Below are positions 1 to 8,849 of a stretch of 64,000 nt of DNA, in pieces. Positions within the stretch are counted from its first letter, which is position 1. Every line of letters begins with the position of its first letter. The stretch comes from Falsiroseomonas bella (GTDB lineage Bacteria > Pseudomonadota > Alphaproteobacteria > Acetobacterales > Acetobacteraceae). A program made the position numbers and the translations under genes. Below the pieces are notes generated by a model, which was not told where the DNA came from, searched no databases, and worked only from the letters and a program-made list of their open reading frames with translations. The stretch lies in contig NZ_QGNA01000001.1 of the NCBI RefSeq assembly GCF_003173615.1, positions 1,426,001 to 1,490,000 on the forward strand, written 5' to 3'.

Positions 1-1091
1 GGCTTGGCGCGCAGGGCATCCGCCACCTGGTGGCGGTTCTGCAGGATCACGATGACCAGCAGGATCGAGACGATCAGCAGCGAGATGCGCAGGATCGCGT
101 CATAGGCGCTCCAGGGCAGGCCGAAGAGCAGGCCGGCCTCGGCCACGGCGTAGCCGAACAGCGCCACAACCACGATCCGGCGGATCCAGATGTTGATGTA
201 GGCCGATGTCTCGTCGCCCACCTGCACCAGGCGCAGATGCGCGGAGGCCGGAGAGAACAGCATCCGCGATCCGGCCATCACCGCGCGCAGCGCGATATAG
301 GCGTTGTTCGCGGTCAGCAGCACGAGCTCGGTCGTCGGCAGCGGACGGACGAAGCCGATCAGGCCGTAGGAGACGACCGCGAAGGCCGCCACGGGGATCA
401 GGTCCAGAACGAAGCGGCCGAGCACCAGCGGGACACGGCGCATCCAGGTCCAGACATTGCCGCGCTCCGGCGCCATCGCGTCCAGCCGGTCGGACCAGCG
501 CCGCAGCGCGCGCGCGGTGATCCACTCCGCCAGCAGCGCGAGGCTGAACAGCAGCGCAAGCTTCCAGGCGGCGTCCAGCACCCGCGTCTGCGTCACCGGG
601 TCGCGCACGATGCCGGCGGCCCAGACGGCGACGCCCTGCACGTCGGTCAGGGCCTGCGCGGCGGCGAGCACGCTTTCCGACAGCGCCTGCAGGCGTTGCG
701 AGGCGCCCATGAGCAGCTGCGCGCCGAGCGTGTTGGGCGCGAGGATCGTGACCTCTGTCGCGGCCGGTGCCGCGGCAGCGCCCTCGGCGGCTGCCGGGGC
801 GGCGGCCGGCGTCCCATTGGCCGCGGCAGGCGCGGCGGAGGCCGGGGCGGTGGCCGCAGGCGCGGCAGCGGCGGGCGCTGCGGCGGCCGGGCTGGCCCGC
901 TGCGCCGCCTCCAGCGCGCGCAGGAACTCGGCGCGCCGCGCATCGTCGCGCAGCACCTCGATCAGCCGTTGGATCTCGCCCGCGGGCGCCGCGGGCGCCG
1001 CGGCCGGCGTGGCGGGCGCCTGGGCGCGTGCCGGGCCCAGCGCAGGCATCGTGACCAGGCAGAGCAGGAGGAGGAGTCGGGACAGGACCAT
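1..1091 (-). CDS. MscS-family mechanosensitive channel, N-terminal part (truncated by window edge)
   Basis: The reading frame is open from the ATG at 1091 to the window edge (363 codons), so the C-terminal pore and cytoplasmic domain are missing. A cleavable signal peptide (residues 1-24, ending ARAQ) is followed by an Ala/Pro-rich linker, a short helical segment and at least four hydrophobic membrane segments. This layout resembles long MscS-family channels of alphaproteobacteria, which release solutes under turgor stress. The family call rests on layout and general resemblance because the diagnostic MscS pore helix lies outside the window. It is divergent from the MFS gene at 1151, with about 60 bases between them. 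Another multi-pass membrane protein cannot be excluded. Confidence 0.6.
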   Translation of the reverse strand, partial: MVLSRLLLLLCLVTMPALGPARAQAPATPAAAPAAPAGEIQRLIEVLRDDARRAEFLRALEAAQRASPAAAAPAAAAPAATAPASAAPAAANGTPAAAPAAAEGAAAAPAATEVTILAPNTLGAQLLMGASQRLQALSESVLAAAQALTDVQGVAVWAAGIVRDPVTQTRVLDAAWKLALLFSLALLAEWITARALRRWSDRLDAMAPERGNVWTWMRRVPLVLGRFVLDLIPVAAFAVVSYGLIGFVRPLPTTELVLLTANNAYIALRAVMAGSRMLFSPASAHLRLVQVGDETSAYINIWIRRIVVVALFGYAVAEAGLLFGLPWSAYDAILRISLLIVSILLVIVILQNRHQVADALRAK

Positions 1092-1150
1092 CAACGCGGG
1101 GGTGAACCGCGCCCCTCCGGCCCGGTCAACCCTGGCGTGCGGCACGCCGG

Positions 1151-2389
1151 TTGCAGCGCAACAGGCCCGGCCACAGGATCAGCGCCGTGCAAGCCGGCGG
1201 CCCCTCCCTCTTCACATTGATGTTGGCACTGCTCGCGGTGCACCTGGCGGGCATGGGCGCCTTCCTGACGGTGCCCGTGCTGGCGCCGGCGATCGGCGCC
1301 GAGACCGGCCTGCCGGCCAGCCTCGCCGGCCTGCATACCGCGCTGGCCTATGCCGGCGCCCTGGTCACGGCGCCGCTGACCGGCCCCCTGGTGCGGCGGC
1401 ATGGCGGCATCCGGGTGCTGCAGGTCGGCCTCGTGGTGGTGGGCTGCGGCCTCATGCTTGCGACGCTTGGCGCGCCCTGGGCGCTGGCGCTCTCGGCCTT
1501 CGCGGCCGGCATGGGGCATGGGCCGGTGACGCCGGCGAGCAGCCATGTCATTGCCGCGCGCACCCCGCCGCGCCGCCGGGCGCTGGTGTTCAGCCTGAAG
1601 CAGGCCGGCGTGCCGGCAGGCGCCATGATGGTCGCCGCCGTGGCGCCCGCGGCTGCGGTGCTGGGCGGCTGGCGGGCGGGCGTGCTGACGATGGCGCTGA
1701 CCGCCTTCCTGGTGGCCGCCGCGCTGCAGCCGCTCCGCGCCGCGCTGGATGCGGAGCGCGACCCGCGCGCGGGCGCCGCCGGCCTTCGGGCCGTCGCGCG
1801 TGAGGCGACGGGCGCTGTCGGCATGCTGCGGCACGATGCGCTGCTGCGGCGGCTGACCGTGATGTCCTGCTGCTATGGGGTGGCGCAGTTCTGCTTCCTG
1901 ACCTTCTTCGTCGCCTACCAGGTCGGCACGCTTGCGACGCCGCTGCCCGAGGCCGGGCTGCGCCTGGCGGTGGCGCAGGCCGCGGGGGTGCTGGGCCGGG
2001 TCGGCTGGGCGCTGATCGCGGACCGGGGCGGGGCGCGGGCGGTGCTGGTGGCCTGCGGCGTGCTGGCGGCGGCGGCCGGGCTGGTTCTGGCGGCCGCGGG
2101 CCCGGGCTGGCCGGTGCTGCCGGTGGTGCTGGCCGGCATCGTGATGGGGGCCTCGGCCGTCGGCTGGAACGGCGTGATGCTGGCCGAGGCCGCCCGGATC
2201 GCCCCGCCCGGCCAGGTCGGGGCGGCCACCTCGGCGTTGTCCTTCGCCTTCGGGGTGACGATGCTGGTGGCCCCGCCTGCCTTCACCGGCCTGGTCGCCC
2301 TGACCGGGGGCTATGCCGCTGGCTTCCTGCTCTGCGTGGTCACCGCGCTGGGCGGCGCCCTGGCCATCGCGACAGCGCCCCGCCGATAG
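1151..2389 (+). CDS. MFS transporter
   Basis: The 412-residue product has about twelve hydrophobic segments and the charged loop GPLVRRHGG after TM2, the usual major facilitator A-motif position. It fits a single-polypeptide inner-membrane porter or exporter of a small molecule; the substrate cannot be read from sequence. The TTG at 1151 gives the longest product, but the first 23 residues are not hydrophobic and no clear ribosome site precedes them, so the ATG at 1220 (MLALLAVHLAG) is an alternative start. The gene stands alone between the divergent MscS-like gene and the small membrane gene at 2434. Confidence 0.88.
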   Translation: MQRNRPGHRISAVQAGGPSLFTLMLALLAVHLAGMGAFLTVPVLAPAIGAETGLPASLAGLHTALAYAGALVTAPLTGPLVRRHGGIRVLQVGLVVVGCGLMLATLGAPWALALSAFAAGMGHGPVTPASSHVIAARTPPRRRALVFSLKQAGVPAGAMMVAAVAPAAAVLGGWRAGVLTMALTAFLVAAALQPLRAALDAERDPRAGAAGLRAVAREATGAVGMLRHDALLRRLTVMSCCYGVAQFCFLTFFVAYQVGTLATPLPEAGLRLAVAQAAGVLGRVGWALIADRGGARAVLVACGVLAAAAGLVLAAAGPGWPVLPVVLAGIVMGASAVGWNGVMLAEAARIAPPGQVGAATSALSFAFGVTMLVAPPAFTGLVALTGGYAAGFLLCVVTALGGALAIATAPRR

Positions 2390-2433
2390 GTCAGGCGGGT
2401 TGCCGTGCCGGCCGGACCTGCCATCTTGGCCGC

Positions 2434-2631
2434 ATGGTGACGGTCCTCAAGGTGCTGGTCGTGGTCTCGGTGCTGGCCACGCTCGGCGTGATGTTCGCCG
2501 GCATGGCCGGTCTGGCGCGCAGCGAGCAGGGCGGCGGCGCGCGGTCCAACATGCTGATGCGATGGCGTGTCGGCCTGCAGTTCCTCACCGTCATCCTCTT
2601 CCTGCTGCTCCTCCTCGTGATGCGGGGCTGA
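2434..2631 (+). CDS. HIG1-like twin-transmembrane small protein
   Basis: This 65-residue protein has two hydrophobic helices (about residues 4-27 and 48-63) separated by a short polar loop. The loop end reads RWRVGLQ, which fits the RxRxxxQ core of the HIG1 (hypoxia-induced, Rcf1-like) family. Bacterial members are short two-helix inner-membrane proteins, thought to associate with respiratory complexes. In related alphaproteobacteria such a gene often lies just before etfB, usually with a cobalamin adenosyltransferase between; here the 139 bases before etfB hold no gene. Family assignment is by motif and context. Confidence 0.7.
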   Translation: MVTVLKVLVVVSVLATLGVMFAGMAGLARSEQGGGARSNMLMRWRVGLQFLTVILFLLLLLVMRG

Positions 2632-2770
2632 GGGGAAGCCGCCGTGCCCGCCTTGCCCGGCCGGGTTCCGGCAACTATGGTCCGGCCCGTTTCGCGGCCG
2701 CGCCGGCGGCCGGCGGCAGGCCCGGTGCGCCGGCATATCCTGCGCGCATGACCAAGGGATCCGTTGACCG

Positions 2771-3520
2771 ATGAAGATCCTCGTCCCCGTGAAGCGGGTG
2801 GTGGACTACAACGTGAAGGTGCGGGTGAAATCCGACGGCACCGGCGTCGAGACGGCGAACGTCAAGATGTCCATGAACCCCTTCGACGAGATCGCGGTCG
2901 AGGAAGCCGTGCGCCTGAAGGAGAAGGGCGCGGCGACCGAGATCGTCGCCGTCTCCGTCGGGCCCGCCGCCGCGGCCGAGCAGATCCGCACCGCGCTGGC
3001 GATGGGCGCCGACCGCGGCATCCTGGTCGAGCATGATGGCACGGTCGAACCCCTCGCCGTGGCCAAGATCCTGAAGGCGCTGGTGGCGAAGGAATCGCCG
3101 CAGATCGTGCTGATGGGCAAGCAGGCCATCGACGACGACATGAACGCCACCGGCCAGATGCTGGCCGCGCTGATGGGCTGGGGCCAGGGCACCTTCGCCA
3201 GCAAGGTCGAACTCGCCGATGGCGGCGTGAAGGTCACGCGCGAGGTGGATGGCGGGCTGGAGACGGTGGCGCTGAACCTGCCCGCGATCGTGACCGTGGA
3301 TCTTCGCCTGAACGAGCCGCGCTATGCCTCGCTGCCGAACATCATGAAGGCGCGCAAGAAGCCGATCGAGACGGTGAAGCCGGGCGATCTCGGCGTGGAT
3401 GCGACGCCGCGCCTGACCGTGCTGAAGGTGGAGGAGCCGCCGAAGCGCCAGGCCGGCGTGAAGGTGGGGTCCGTGCAGGAGCTGGTGCAGAAGCTCCGCA
3501 ACGAGGCGAAGGTGATCTGA
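2771..3520 (+). CDS. etfB: Electron transfer flavoprotein subunit beta
   Basis: The 249-residue product is a full-length EtfB. It begins [14 protein letters not shown], carries [18 protein letters not shown] near residue 37, and ends with the [17 protein letters not shown] and [11 protein letters not shown] region typical of the family. EtfB binds AMP and, with EtfA, forms the soluble FAD heterodimer that takes electrons from acyl-CoA and other dehydrogenases and passes them to ETF-quinone oxidoreductase. The gene is followed after two bases by etfA, so the subunits are co-translated. A short upstream frame at 2764 is out of phase and is ignored. Confidence 0.97.
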   Translation: MKILVPVKRVVDYNVKVRVKSDGTGVETANVKMSMNPFDEIAVEEAVRLKEKGAATEIVAVSVGPAAAAEQIRTALAMGADRGILVEHDGTVEPLAVAKILKALVAKESPQIVLMGKQAIDDDMNATGQMLAALMGWGQGTFASKVELADGGVKVTREVDGGLETVALNLPAIVTVDLRLNEPRYASLPNIMKARKKPIETVKPGDLGVDATPRLTVLKVEEPPKRQAGVKVGSVQELVQKLRNEAKVI

Positions 3521-3522
3521 CG

Positions 3523-4452
3523 ATGGCGGTTCTCGTTCTCGCCGACCGCAGCGGGTCGGCCGTCTCACAGCCGACGCGCAGCGCCGTCGCGGCCGCGCAG
3601 AAGATCGGCGGCGATGTGCACCTGCTGGTGCTCGGCGCCGAAGGTGCGGAGGCCGCTTCGAAGCTGCCCGGCGTGGCCAAGGTGCTCGTCGCCAAGGGCG
3701 AGGGCGTGGAGGCCGCGCTGGCCGAGCCGGTGTCCGCGCTGATCGTCGCGATGGCGCCGGGCTATTCGCATCTGCTCGCGCCGGGCTCGGCGATGGGCAA
3801 GAACATCATGCCCCGCGTCGCGGCGCTGCTGGACATGCAGGTGATCAGCGACGTGGCGGGCGTGGAGGGTGCGGACACCTTCCGCCGCTTCATCTATGCC
3901 GGCAATGCGCTGGCAACGGTGAAGACCTCCGACGCGACCAAGGTGCTGACGGTGCGCGCGGCGAGCTTCGATCCGGTGCCGGCCGAGGGCGGCTCCGCCG
4001 CGATCGAGGACGCGCCGTCGGCGGCCGATCCGGGCGTCTCCCGTTTCGTGGGCGCGGAGATCGCCAAGCTGGAGCGGCCGGAGCTGACGGCCGCGCGCGT
4101 GGTCGTCTCGGGCGGGCGCGCGATGGGCTCGTCCGACAACTTCAAGATCCTCGAAGGGGTCGCGGACCGCCTGGGTGCGGCGATCGGCGCGTCCCGCGCG
4201 GCGGTGGATGCCGGCTATGCGCCGAACGACATGCAGGTCGGCCAGACCGGCAAGATCGTGGCGCCCGAGCTCTACATCGCCTTCGGCATCTCCGGCGCGA
4301 TCCAGCACCTGGCGGGGATGAAGGACAGCAAGGTGATCGTCGCCGTGAACAAGGACGAGGAGGCGCCGATCTTCCAGGTGGCCGACTACGGCCTGGTCGG
4401 CGACGTCTTCAAGGTGATCCCGGAGCTCGAGACCGAGCTGGACAAGAAGTAG
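3523..4452 (+). CDS. etfA: Electron transfer flavoprotein subunit alpha
   Basis: The 309-residue product matches EtfA in length. The N-terminal domain carries [20 protein letters not shown], and the C-terminal FAD-binding domain carries the family signature around [35 protein letters not shown] and a final [19 protein letters not shown]. It holds the FAD of the ETF heterodimer in the cytoplasm, linking beta-oxidation dehydrogenases to the quinone pool. It starts two bases after etfB. A palindromic intergenic element and the hydroxyacyl-CoA dehydrogenase gene follow, an arrangement common in alphaproteobacteria. Confidence 0.97.
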   Translation: MAVLVLADRSGSAVSQPTRSAVAAAQKIGGDVHLLVLGAEGAEAASKLPGVAKVLVAKGEGVEAALAEPVSALIVAMAPGYSHLLAPGSAMGKNIMPRVAALLDMQVISDVAGVEGADTFRRFIYAGNALATVKTSDATKVLTVRAASFDPVPAEGGSAAIEDAPSAADPGVSRFVGAEIAKLERPELTAARVVVSGGRAMGSSDNFKILEGVADRLGAAIGASRAAVDAGYAPNDMQVGQTGKIVAPELYIAFGISGAIQHLAGMKDSKVIVAVNKDEEAPIFQVADYGLVGDVFKVIPELETELDKK

Positions 4453-4465
4453 CGCGCGGATTTCG

Positions 4466-4568
4466 CCCCGACCCTCCCCGGTGATCGGGGCAGGGGGATC
4501 CGGCGCAGACATTCCCTCTCCCGCCTGCGGGGGAGGGTGCCCGAGCGAAGCGAGGGCGGGTGGGGGCC
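4466..4568. repeat. GC-rich intergenic palindromic element (REP-like)
   Basis: The gap between etfA and hbdA contains several nested inverted repeats. These are CCCCG(gtgat)CGGGG at 4476-4490, a longer near-perfect hairpin at 4514-4537 (CCCTCTCCC... against ...GGGGGAGGG), and a CCCGAGCGAAGCGAGGGCGGG segment at about 4540-4561. The pattern resembles the dispersed GC-rich palindromes common between genes in alphaproteobacterial genomes. There is no U-tract, so it is not a standard intrinsic terminator, though the hairpins could stabilise the etfBA transcript. Confidence 0.6.
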
Positions 4569-4600
4569 GCGCGCCCTTGTCCGCCGAGAGGAAGGCACTC

Positions 4601-5479
4601 ATGCCCGGCATCGAAAAACTCGGCGTCATCGGCGCGGGCCAGATGGGCAACGGCATCGCCCATGTCGCCGCGCAATCCGGCCTTTCGGTCGTCATGCTCG
4701 ACGTGGCGGAGGAGGCGCTGGCGAAGGCGCGCGGCACCATCACGAAGAACATGGACCGCCAGGTTCAGAAGGGCACGCTCTCCGCCGCCGACAAGGACGC
4801 GGCGCTGGCGCGCATCGCTTCCACCACCGACTACGCCGCCTTCGCGGAATGCGACCTGGTGATCGAGGCCGCGACCGAGCGCGAGGACATCAAGCGCAAG
4901 ATCTTCGCCACCCTCGCGCCGCATCTGAAGGCGGATGCGCTGATCGCCACCAACACCTCCTCCATCCCCATCACGCGGCTCGCCGCGGCGACCGACCGGC
5001 CGGGCCGCTTCGTGGGCATGCATTTCTTCAACCCCGTGCCGATGATGAAGCTGGTCGAGGTGATCCGCGGCCTCGCGACCGAGGACGCGACGGTGCGGAC
5101 GGTGGCCGCCCTGGCGGAGCGGATGGGCAAGACGGTGGCCTATGCCGCCGACTACCCGGCCTTCATCGTCAACCGCATCCTCGTGCCGATGATCAACGAG
5201 GCGGTCTTCGCGCTGCAGGAAGGCGTGGGCGACGTGGTGTCGATCGACGCCGGCATGAAGCTCGGCTGCAACCACCCGATGGGCCCGCTCGAGCTCGGCG
5301 ACTTCGTCGGGCTGGATGTGTGCCTGGCGGTCATGGAGGTGATGCAGGCGGGGCTCGGCGATTCCAAGTACCGCCCGGCGCCGCTGCTGCGCACCTATGT
5401 CGAGGCCGGCTGGCTCGGCCGGAAGTCCGGCAAGGGCTTCTACGACTACGCGACGACGCCGCCGAAGCCCTCGCGGTAG
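4601..5479 (+). CDS. hbdA: 3-hydroxybutyryl-CoA (3-hydroxyacyl-CoA) dehydrogenase
   Basis: This 292-residue soluble enzyme oxidises L-3-hydroxyacyl-CoA with NAD+, the third step of beta-oxidation or the C4 arm of polyhydroxybutyrate metabolism. The NAD-binding Rossmann motif GAGQMGNGIA is near residues 11-20. The catalytic His lies in GMHFFNPVPMMKLVEVI, and the C-terminal dimerisation domain contains HPMGPLELGDFVGLD. The ATG at 4601 gives the standard family N-terminus; the open frame upstream reads through the palindromic element and is not coding. It lies downstream of etfBA, which accepts electrons from the partner acyl-CoA dehydrogenases. Confidence 0.95.
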   Translation: MPGIEKLGVIGAGQMGNGIAHVAAQSGLSVVMLDVAEEALAKARGTITKNMDRQVQKGTLSAADKDAALARIASTTDYAAFAECDLVIEAATEREDIKRKIFATLAPHLKADALIATNTSSIPITRLAAATDRPGRFVGMHFFNPVPMMKLVEVIRGLATEDATVRTVAALAERMGKTVAYAADYPAFIVNRILVPMINEAVFALQEGVGDVVSIDAGMKLGCNHPMGPLELGDFVGLDVCLAVMEVMQAGLGDSKYRPAPLLRTYVEAGWLGRKSGKGFYDYATTPPKPSR

Positions 5480-5496
5480 CCTGGCGCGCTGAACCG

Positions 5497-6258
5497 GTGG
5501 AGGAGCGCGGCCTCGGCGGCTTCTTCGGCGCCGGCGGCCGCCCCGGCGCGCGTGCCGCCTATGCGCTGCTCGCGCTCGACCTGGCGGCGCTGGCCTGGGT
5601 CATCGCCGAATCCTTCCTGCCGAAGAACGCGGTCGTGTTCGCGATCGACATCGCCTTCGGCCTTGTGCTGGCGGCGGAGCTGATCATCCGCCTGCGCGAC
5701 TCCCCGGCCGCGAGGAGGGAGTTGCTGCACCCGGCGGGCATCGCCGATCTGATCGCCGTGGTGTCCTTCCTGCTGGCGCCCTTCTTCGCAGGCTGGGGCT
5801 TCCTGCGCAGCCTGCGCACGCTGCGGCTGCTGCGCTCGGCGCGGCTTGTGGCGCATCTGCGCCACGACCTGCCGGTGTTCCGCCGCAACCAGGACGCCTT
5901 CGTCGCCGCGGCGGACCTGCTGGTCTTCATCGTGGTGATGACGGGCATCGTGCATGCCACGCAGCACTGGCGGAACCCGGACATCAGCAACTGGGCGGAT
6001 GCGCTCTATTTCACCGTCACAGCGCTGACCACCACGGGCTTCGGCGACATCACCCTGCCCGGCACCACAGGGCGGCTGATCTCCGTGGTGATCATGCTGG
6101 CGGGCGTGACGCTGTTCCTGCGCCTCGCCCAGGCGCTGTTCCGTCCGAACAAGGTGCGGTTCCGCTGCCAGGCCTGCGGCCTCGGCCGGCACGAGCCGGA
6201 CGCGGTGCACTGCAAGGCCTGCGGCGCGCTGCTGAACATCCCCGACGACGACGACTGA
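5497..6258 (+). CDS. Potassium channel-type ion transporter with C-terminal zinc-ribbon-like tail
   Basis: From the GTG at 5497 the product has 253 residues. It has six hydrophobic segments, an S4-like helix rich in arginine (SLRTLRLLRSARLVAHLRH), and a pore loop ending TTTGFGDI at residues 178-185, matching the K+ selectivity filter T-x-GY/FGD. After the last helix a cytoplasmic tail carries two CxxCG knuckles spaced like a zinc ribbon (CQACG...CKACG) and an acidic end. This is a voltage-gated-like tetrameric channel layout. The start is uncertain: no strong ribosome site is visible, and the frame is open upstream through hbdA. It is convergent with the next gene, 12 bases away. Confidence 0.85.
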   Translation: MEERGLGGFFGAGGRPGARAAYALLALDLAALAWVIAESFLPKNAVVFAIDIAFGLVLAAELIIRLRDSPAARRELLHPAGIADLIAVVSFLLAPFFAGWGFLRSLRTLRLLRSARLVAHLRHDLPVFRRNQDAFVAAADLLVFIVVMTGIVHATQHWRNPDISNWADALYFTVTALTTTGFGDITLPGTTGRLISVVIMLAGVTLFLRLAQALFRPNKVRFRCQACGLGRHEPDAVHCKACGALLNIPDDDD

Positions 6259-6270
6259 CGCGCTGGTCTG

Positions 6271-6786
6271 CTAAGCCGGCCGCTTGAACGCCACCTTGTC
6301 GTTCTCGCCGATCTGCGGCGGCTCGCCGCTCAAGCGCGACTTCACGTAGCCATAGGCGTGCACGAAGCTGGAAGAGGGCGAATCCCAGTATTCCGCGCCC
6401 TCCACCTCCACCTTCAGCAGTGCCGCTTCCGGGTCCTCCGGGCCGCCGGGGAACCAGGTGCGCAGCGGCTCCGACCAGAGCTCCTTCTGCTTCGCCGGGT
6501 CGCGCAGCACCTGCGCCGTGCCGGAGACCGAGACATAGTTCTGCGCCGACGGATCCGCATACGCCAGCAGCACATGCGAGTCCTGCGCGATCTCCTCGGC
6601 CTTCGGACTGTGTCGGGTGGTGAAGAACCAGAGCGTGCCGGTGAAATCCTTCGCCTCCACCGCGCGCATCGGCCGGCCGCGGAGTTGGCCGCCCTGGTCG
6701 TTTGTCACCAGCATCGCGACCTTCACCTCGCGAATCAATTCCCAGACCTTGTCCCGGGCTTCCTGGTCGGTGCGCGTCTGGACCAT
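6271..6786 (-). CDS. Pyridoxamine 5'-phosphate oxidase-family (general stress protein 26-like) FMN protein
   Basis: The 171-residue product begins MVQTRTDQEARDKVWELI and shows the split-barrel flavin-binding pattern: VAMLVTNDQ, LRGRPMRA, GTLWFFTTRHSPKAEEI, LLAYADPSAQNYVSVSGTAQV and a C-terminal KVEVEGAEYWDSPSS. These are characteristic of the general stress protein 26 branch of the PNPOx fold, which binds FMN or F420; a precise reaction is unknown. The upstream in-frame extension is antisense to the enoyl-CoA hydratase gene and is not coding. It is divergent from that gene (gap 6787-6939). Confidence 0.85.
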   Translation of the reverse strand: MVQTRTDQEARDKVWELIREVKVAMLVTNDQGGQLRGRPMRAVEAKDFTGTLWFFTTRHSPKAEEIAQDSHVLLAYADPSAQNYVSVSGTAQVLRDPAKQKELWSEPLRTWFPGGPEDPEAALLKVEVEGAEYWDSPSSSFVHAYGYVKSRLSGEPPQIGENDKVAFKRPA

Positions 6787-6939
6787 CCTCGTCCCTCCTG
6801 CGTGTCGCACTGCGCAACGGCGGGGCGGCGGCGTGGTTCCGGCCTGGGGCGGGTTTCGCGCCGTCGGGGCGTCATCACCGACCGGCTTCGCGCCGCCGGG
6901 TTCTGGCGGCGGGCGCGCCTCTCGGGTAACACGCTCGGC

Positions 6940-7722
6940 ATGCCGCACCCGATGATCCGTTCCGACCGCGACGGCGAGATCGCCGTCGTCACGATCGACC
7001 GCCCCGCCAAGCGCAACGCGCTGGACCTTCCCATGTGGATCGCGCTGGCGGAGGCGATGGAAGCCGCCTCGGCCGACGGGACGGTCCGCTGCGTGCTGAT
7101 CCAGGGCTCGGGCGAGGAGGCCTTCAGCGCCGGGGCGGACATCGGCGCCTTCGAGCAGGAGCGCGGCACGCCGGAACGCGAGGCGGTGTACGGGCGCGAG
7201 ATCTCGCGCTCCTTCCAGTCCATCCGGCGCTGCGTGCACCCGGTGGTGGCCGCCTGCCGCGGCTGGACCATGGGCGGCGGCTGCGGCATCGCGACGATGT
7301 CGGATTTCCGCGTCGGCGGCCCGGCCACGCGCATGGGCATCCCGGCGCGCAACCTCTCGATCTTCTACCATCCGGGCGAGCTCGACCCGCTGCTGCAGTC
7401 GGTCGGCTACGCCGTGACCTGCGAGCTGCTGATCGAGGGCCGCGTCTTCACCGGCGAGGAGGCCTTCCAGAAAGGCCTGCTCACCCGCCTGGTGCCGGAC
7501 GAGGAGGTGAAGGCCGAGGCGATGGCGCTGGCGAAGCGCATCGCGCAAGGCGCGCCGCTGTCCAACCGCTATCACAAGGCAATGCTGCAGCGCCTGCGCG
7601 GCCCCCTGCCGCTGACCGAGGCCGAGCTCGCCGCCGTCAGCGACTTCGCCTACACCGAGGACTTCCGGGAGGCCACGCGCGCCTTCCTCGAGAAGCGCAA
7701 GCCGGTCTTCCGCGGGCGCTAA
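6940..7722 (+). CDS. Enoyl-CoA hydratase/isomerase family protein
   Basis: This 260-residue crotonase-fold enzyme starts at the ATG at 6940. It has the CoA-binding and oxyanion-hole segments FSAGADIGAFEQER and GWTMGGGCGIATMSDFR, and a C-terminal helical region ending FLEKRKPVFRGR as in hydratase and racemase-like family members. It probably hydrates or isomerises an enoyl-CoA, perhaps of a branched or aromatic acid. The classical second catalytic Glu is not evident: the downstream segment reads ARNLSIFYHPGELDPLL, so the exact reaction is open. It is monocistronic in appearance. Confidence 0.9.
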   Translation: MPHPMIRSDRDGEIAVVTIDRPAKRNALDLPMWIALAEAMEAASADGTVRCVLIQGSGEEAFSAGADIGAFEQERGTPEREAVYGREISRSFQSIRRCVHPVVAACRGWTMGGGCGIATMSDFRVGGPATRMGIPARNLSIFYHPGELDPLLQSVGYAVTCELLIEGRVFTGEEAFQKGLLTRLVPDEEVKAEAMALAKRIAQGAPLSNRYHKAMLQRLRGPLPLTEAELAAVSDFAYTEDFREATRAFLEKRKPVFRGR

Positions 7723-7756
7723 CCCTTCATCCACCGGCCGGGCGCATGCTGCCGCG

Positions 7757-8290
7757 ATGCAGCCTGAGCCGGATCGCGACATCGGCGCAGCCCTGGCCGC
7801 GGCGCCGCCCGAGAAGCTCGGCCGCATCGTCGGCCTGCTCGACTCGCTGCAGGCGCGCGGCGCGGCGGATGCGCTGCTGGCGGCGGCGCGCCCGCGGCTG
7901 AAGGACCTGCGGCCCGACCGGCCGATGCGCTTCACGCGGCTTCTGGCGGTGCCGCTGGAGCCGGCGCTGGTCGCGCCGGAGGCCTGGACCCGTGCCCCGA
8001 TCGAGATCCCGCGTAGCGCGCTGACCCCGATCGGGGATGCGGTGCGCGGCGCGCTCGGCCTTGCCGCGGACGAGATCGAGGCCGCGGCGCTGGGACGGAC
8101 GATGGCCGATGCGGCGCTGGTCGCGCGGCTTGGCGCAAGGCTGTGGCCGCTCGCGGCGGGGGCGGTGCTGCCCGCCATCCCGCCGGGCTGGGAAGCGGCG
8201 GGCCTGCCGGCCGCGAGTGCGGCCCCGGTGCTGGCGCTGTGCCGGGCGCTGTGGCGCGGCCCGTCGCGTCAGCCCGCGCCGGGCGGCTGA
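7757..8290 (+). CDS. Hypothetical protein
   Basis: The 177-residue product is Ala/Leu-rich, predicted soluble and without signal peptide. Visible segments are PPEKLGRIVGLLDSLQARG, RPRLKDLRPDRPMRFTRLL and IPRSALTPIGDAVRGALGL. I do not recognise a named domain. The middle resembles the N-terminal part of longer uncharacterised Acetobacteraceae proteins from memory, so it may be a shortened family member. Its last 22 bases overlap the end of the convergent thioesterase gene. Coding support comes from GC-rich third positions and the absence of a better frame on either strand in 7757-8260. Confidence 0.6.
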   Translation: MQPEPDRDIGAALAAAPPEKLGRIVGLLDSLQARGAADALLAAARPRLKDLRPDRPMRFTRLLAVPLEPALVAPEAWTRAPIEIPRSALTPIGDAVRGALGLAADEIEAAALGRTMADAALVARLGARLWPLAAGAVLPAIPPGWEAAGLPAASAAPVLALCRALWRGPSRQPAPGG

Positions 8291-8709
8291 CCCTCCACGC
8301 CTTCGCTGCCGGCGCGCCAGCGATGCGTGCTCGCGCCGAAGGCGACCAGCGTGCCGGCCGCGTCGAACACCTCGGTCCGGCAGAAGAAGATGTTGCGCCC
8401 GCGTGTGGCCACGCGACCTTCCGCGACCAGCCGCGCGCCGGCGGCCACCTGCCCGGTGAAGCGACAATCGAGGTCGAGCGTGACGGCGCGGCGGATGTTG
8501 CCGGGCACGCTGCACCACAGCCCCGCATAGGCCGCCGCCTGGTCGATCAGCGACAGCATCACCCCGCCATGCGTGATCCCGGAGCGGTTGGCGTGCTGCG
8601 GGCCGGTCGCGCAGGCGACCCGCGCGAAGCCGTCTCGCCACTCGATCAGTTCCAGGCCGATCAGGTCGTGGAAAGGGGCGTTGTGCGGATCGAGCGGCGC
8701 ATCGGTCAT
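8269..8709 (-). CDS. PaaI-family hotdog thioesterase
   Basis: The 146-residue hotdog-fold protein carries the family core: HANRSGITHGGVMLSLIDQA (the G-x-x-HGG active-site stretch), then RRAVTLDLDCRFTGQ and a strand reading EGRVATRGRNIFFCRTEV. PaaI-type enzymes hydrolyse acyl-CoA or aryl-CoA thioesters and recycle CoA from dead-end intermediates. The ATG at 8709 (MTDAPLDPHN) is chosen because the upstream in-frame extension is low-complexity Arg/Ala/Gly sequence antisense to the next gene. It is convergent with the hypothetical gene at 7757 and close to the enoyl-CoA hydratase, a fitting acyl-CoA context. Confidence 0.88.
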   Translation of the reverse strand: MTDAPLDPHNAPFHDLIGLELIEWRDGFARVACATGPQHANRSGITHGGVMLSLIDQAAAYAGLWCSVPGNIRRAVTLDLDCRFTGQVAAGARLVAEGRVATRGRNIFFCRTEVFDAAGTLVAFGASTHRWRAGSEGVEGQPPGAG

Positions 8710-8849
8710 GCGGGCCCCCTGCCGCCGCCTCGGCACGCCGTCAAGGCCGCGGCGTCGGCGCCCGCCCCCGACAAGGCCGCCGCTTGCCGACACGGCGCCG
8801 CACGCCGCATTGTCGCCACGCCAGCCGGTCCGATGGGGAACGACGCCGC

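Noticed and set aside
30-1220. Plus-strand frames over the MscS-like gene
   Set aside because: They read Arg/Gly-rich antisense; the minus-strand frame has a signal peptide and membrane helices.
4537-6258. A 573-codon frame joining hbdA sequence and the potassium channel
   Set aside because: Its first part is out of frame over hbdA; only the region from about 5497 is protein-like.
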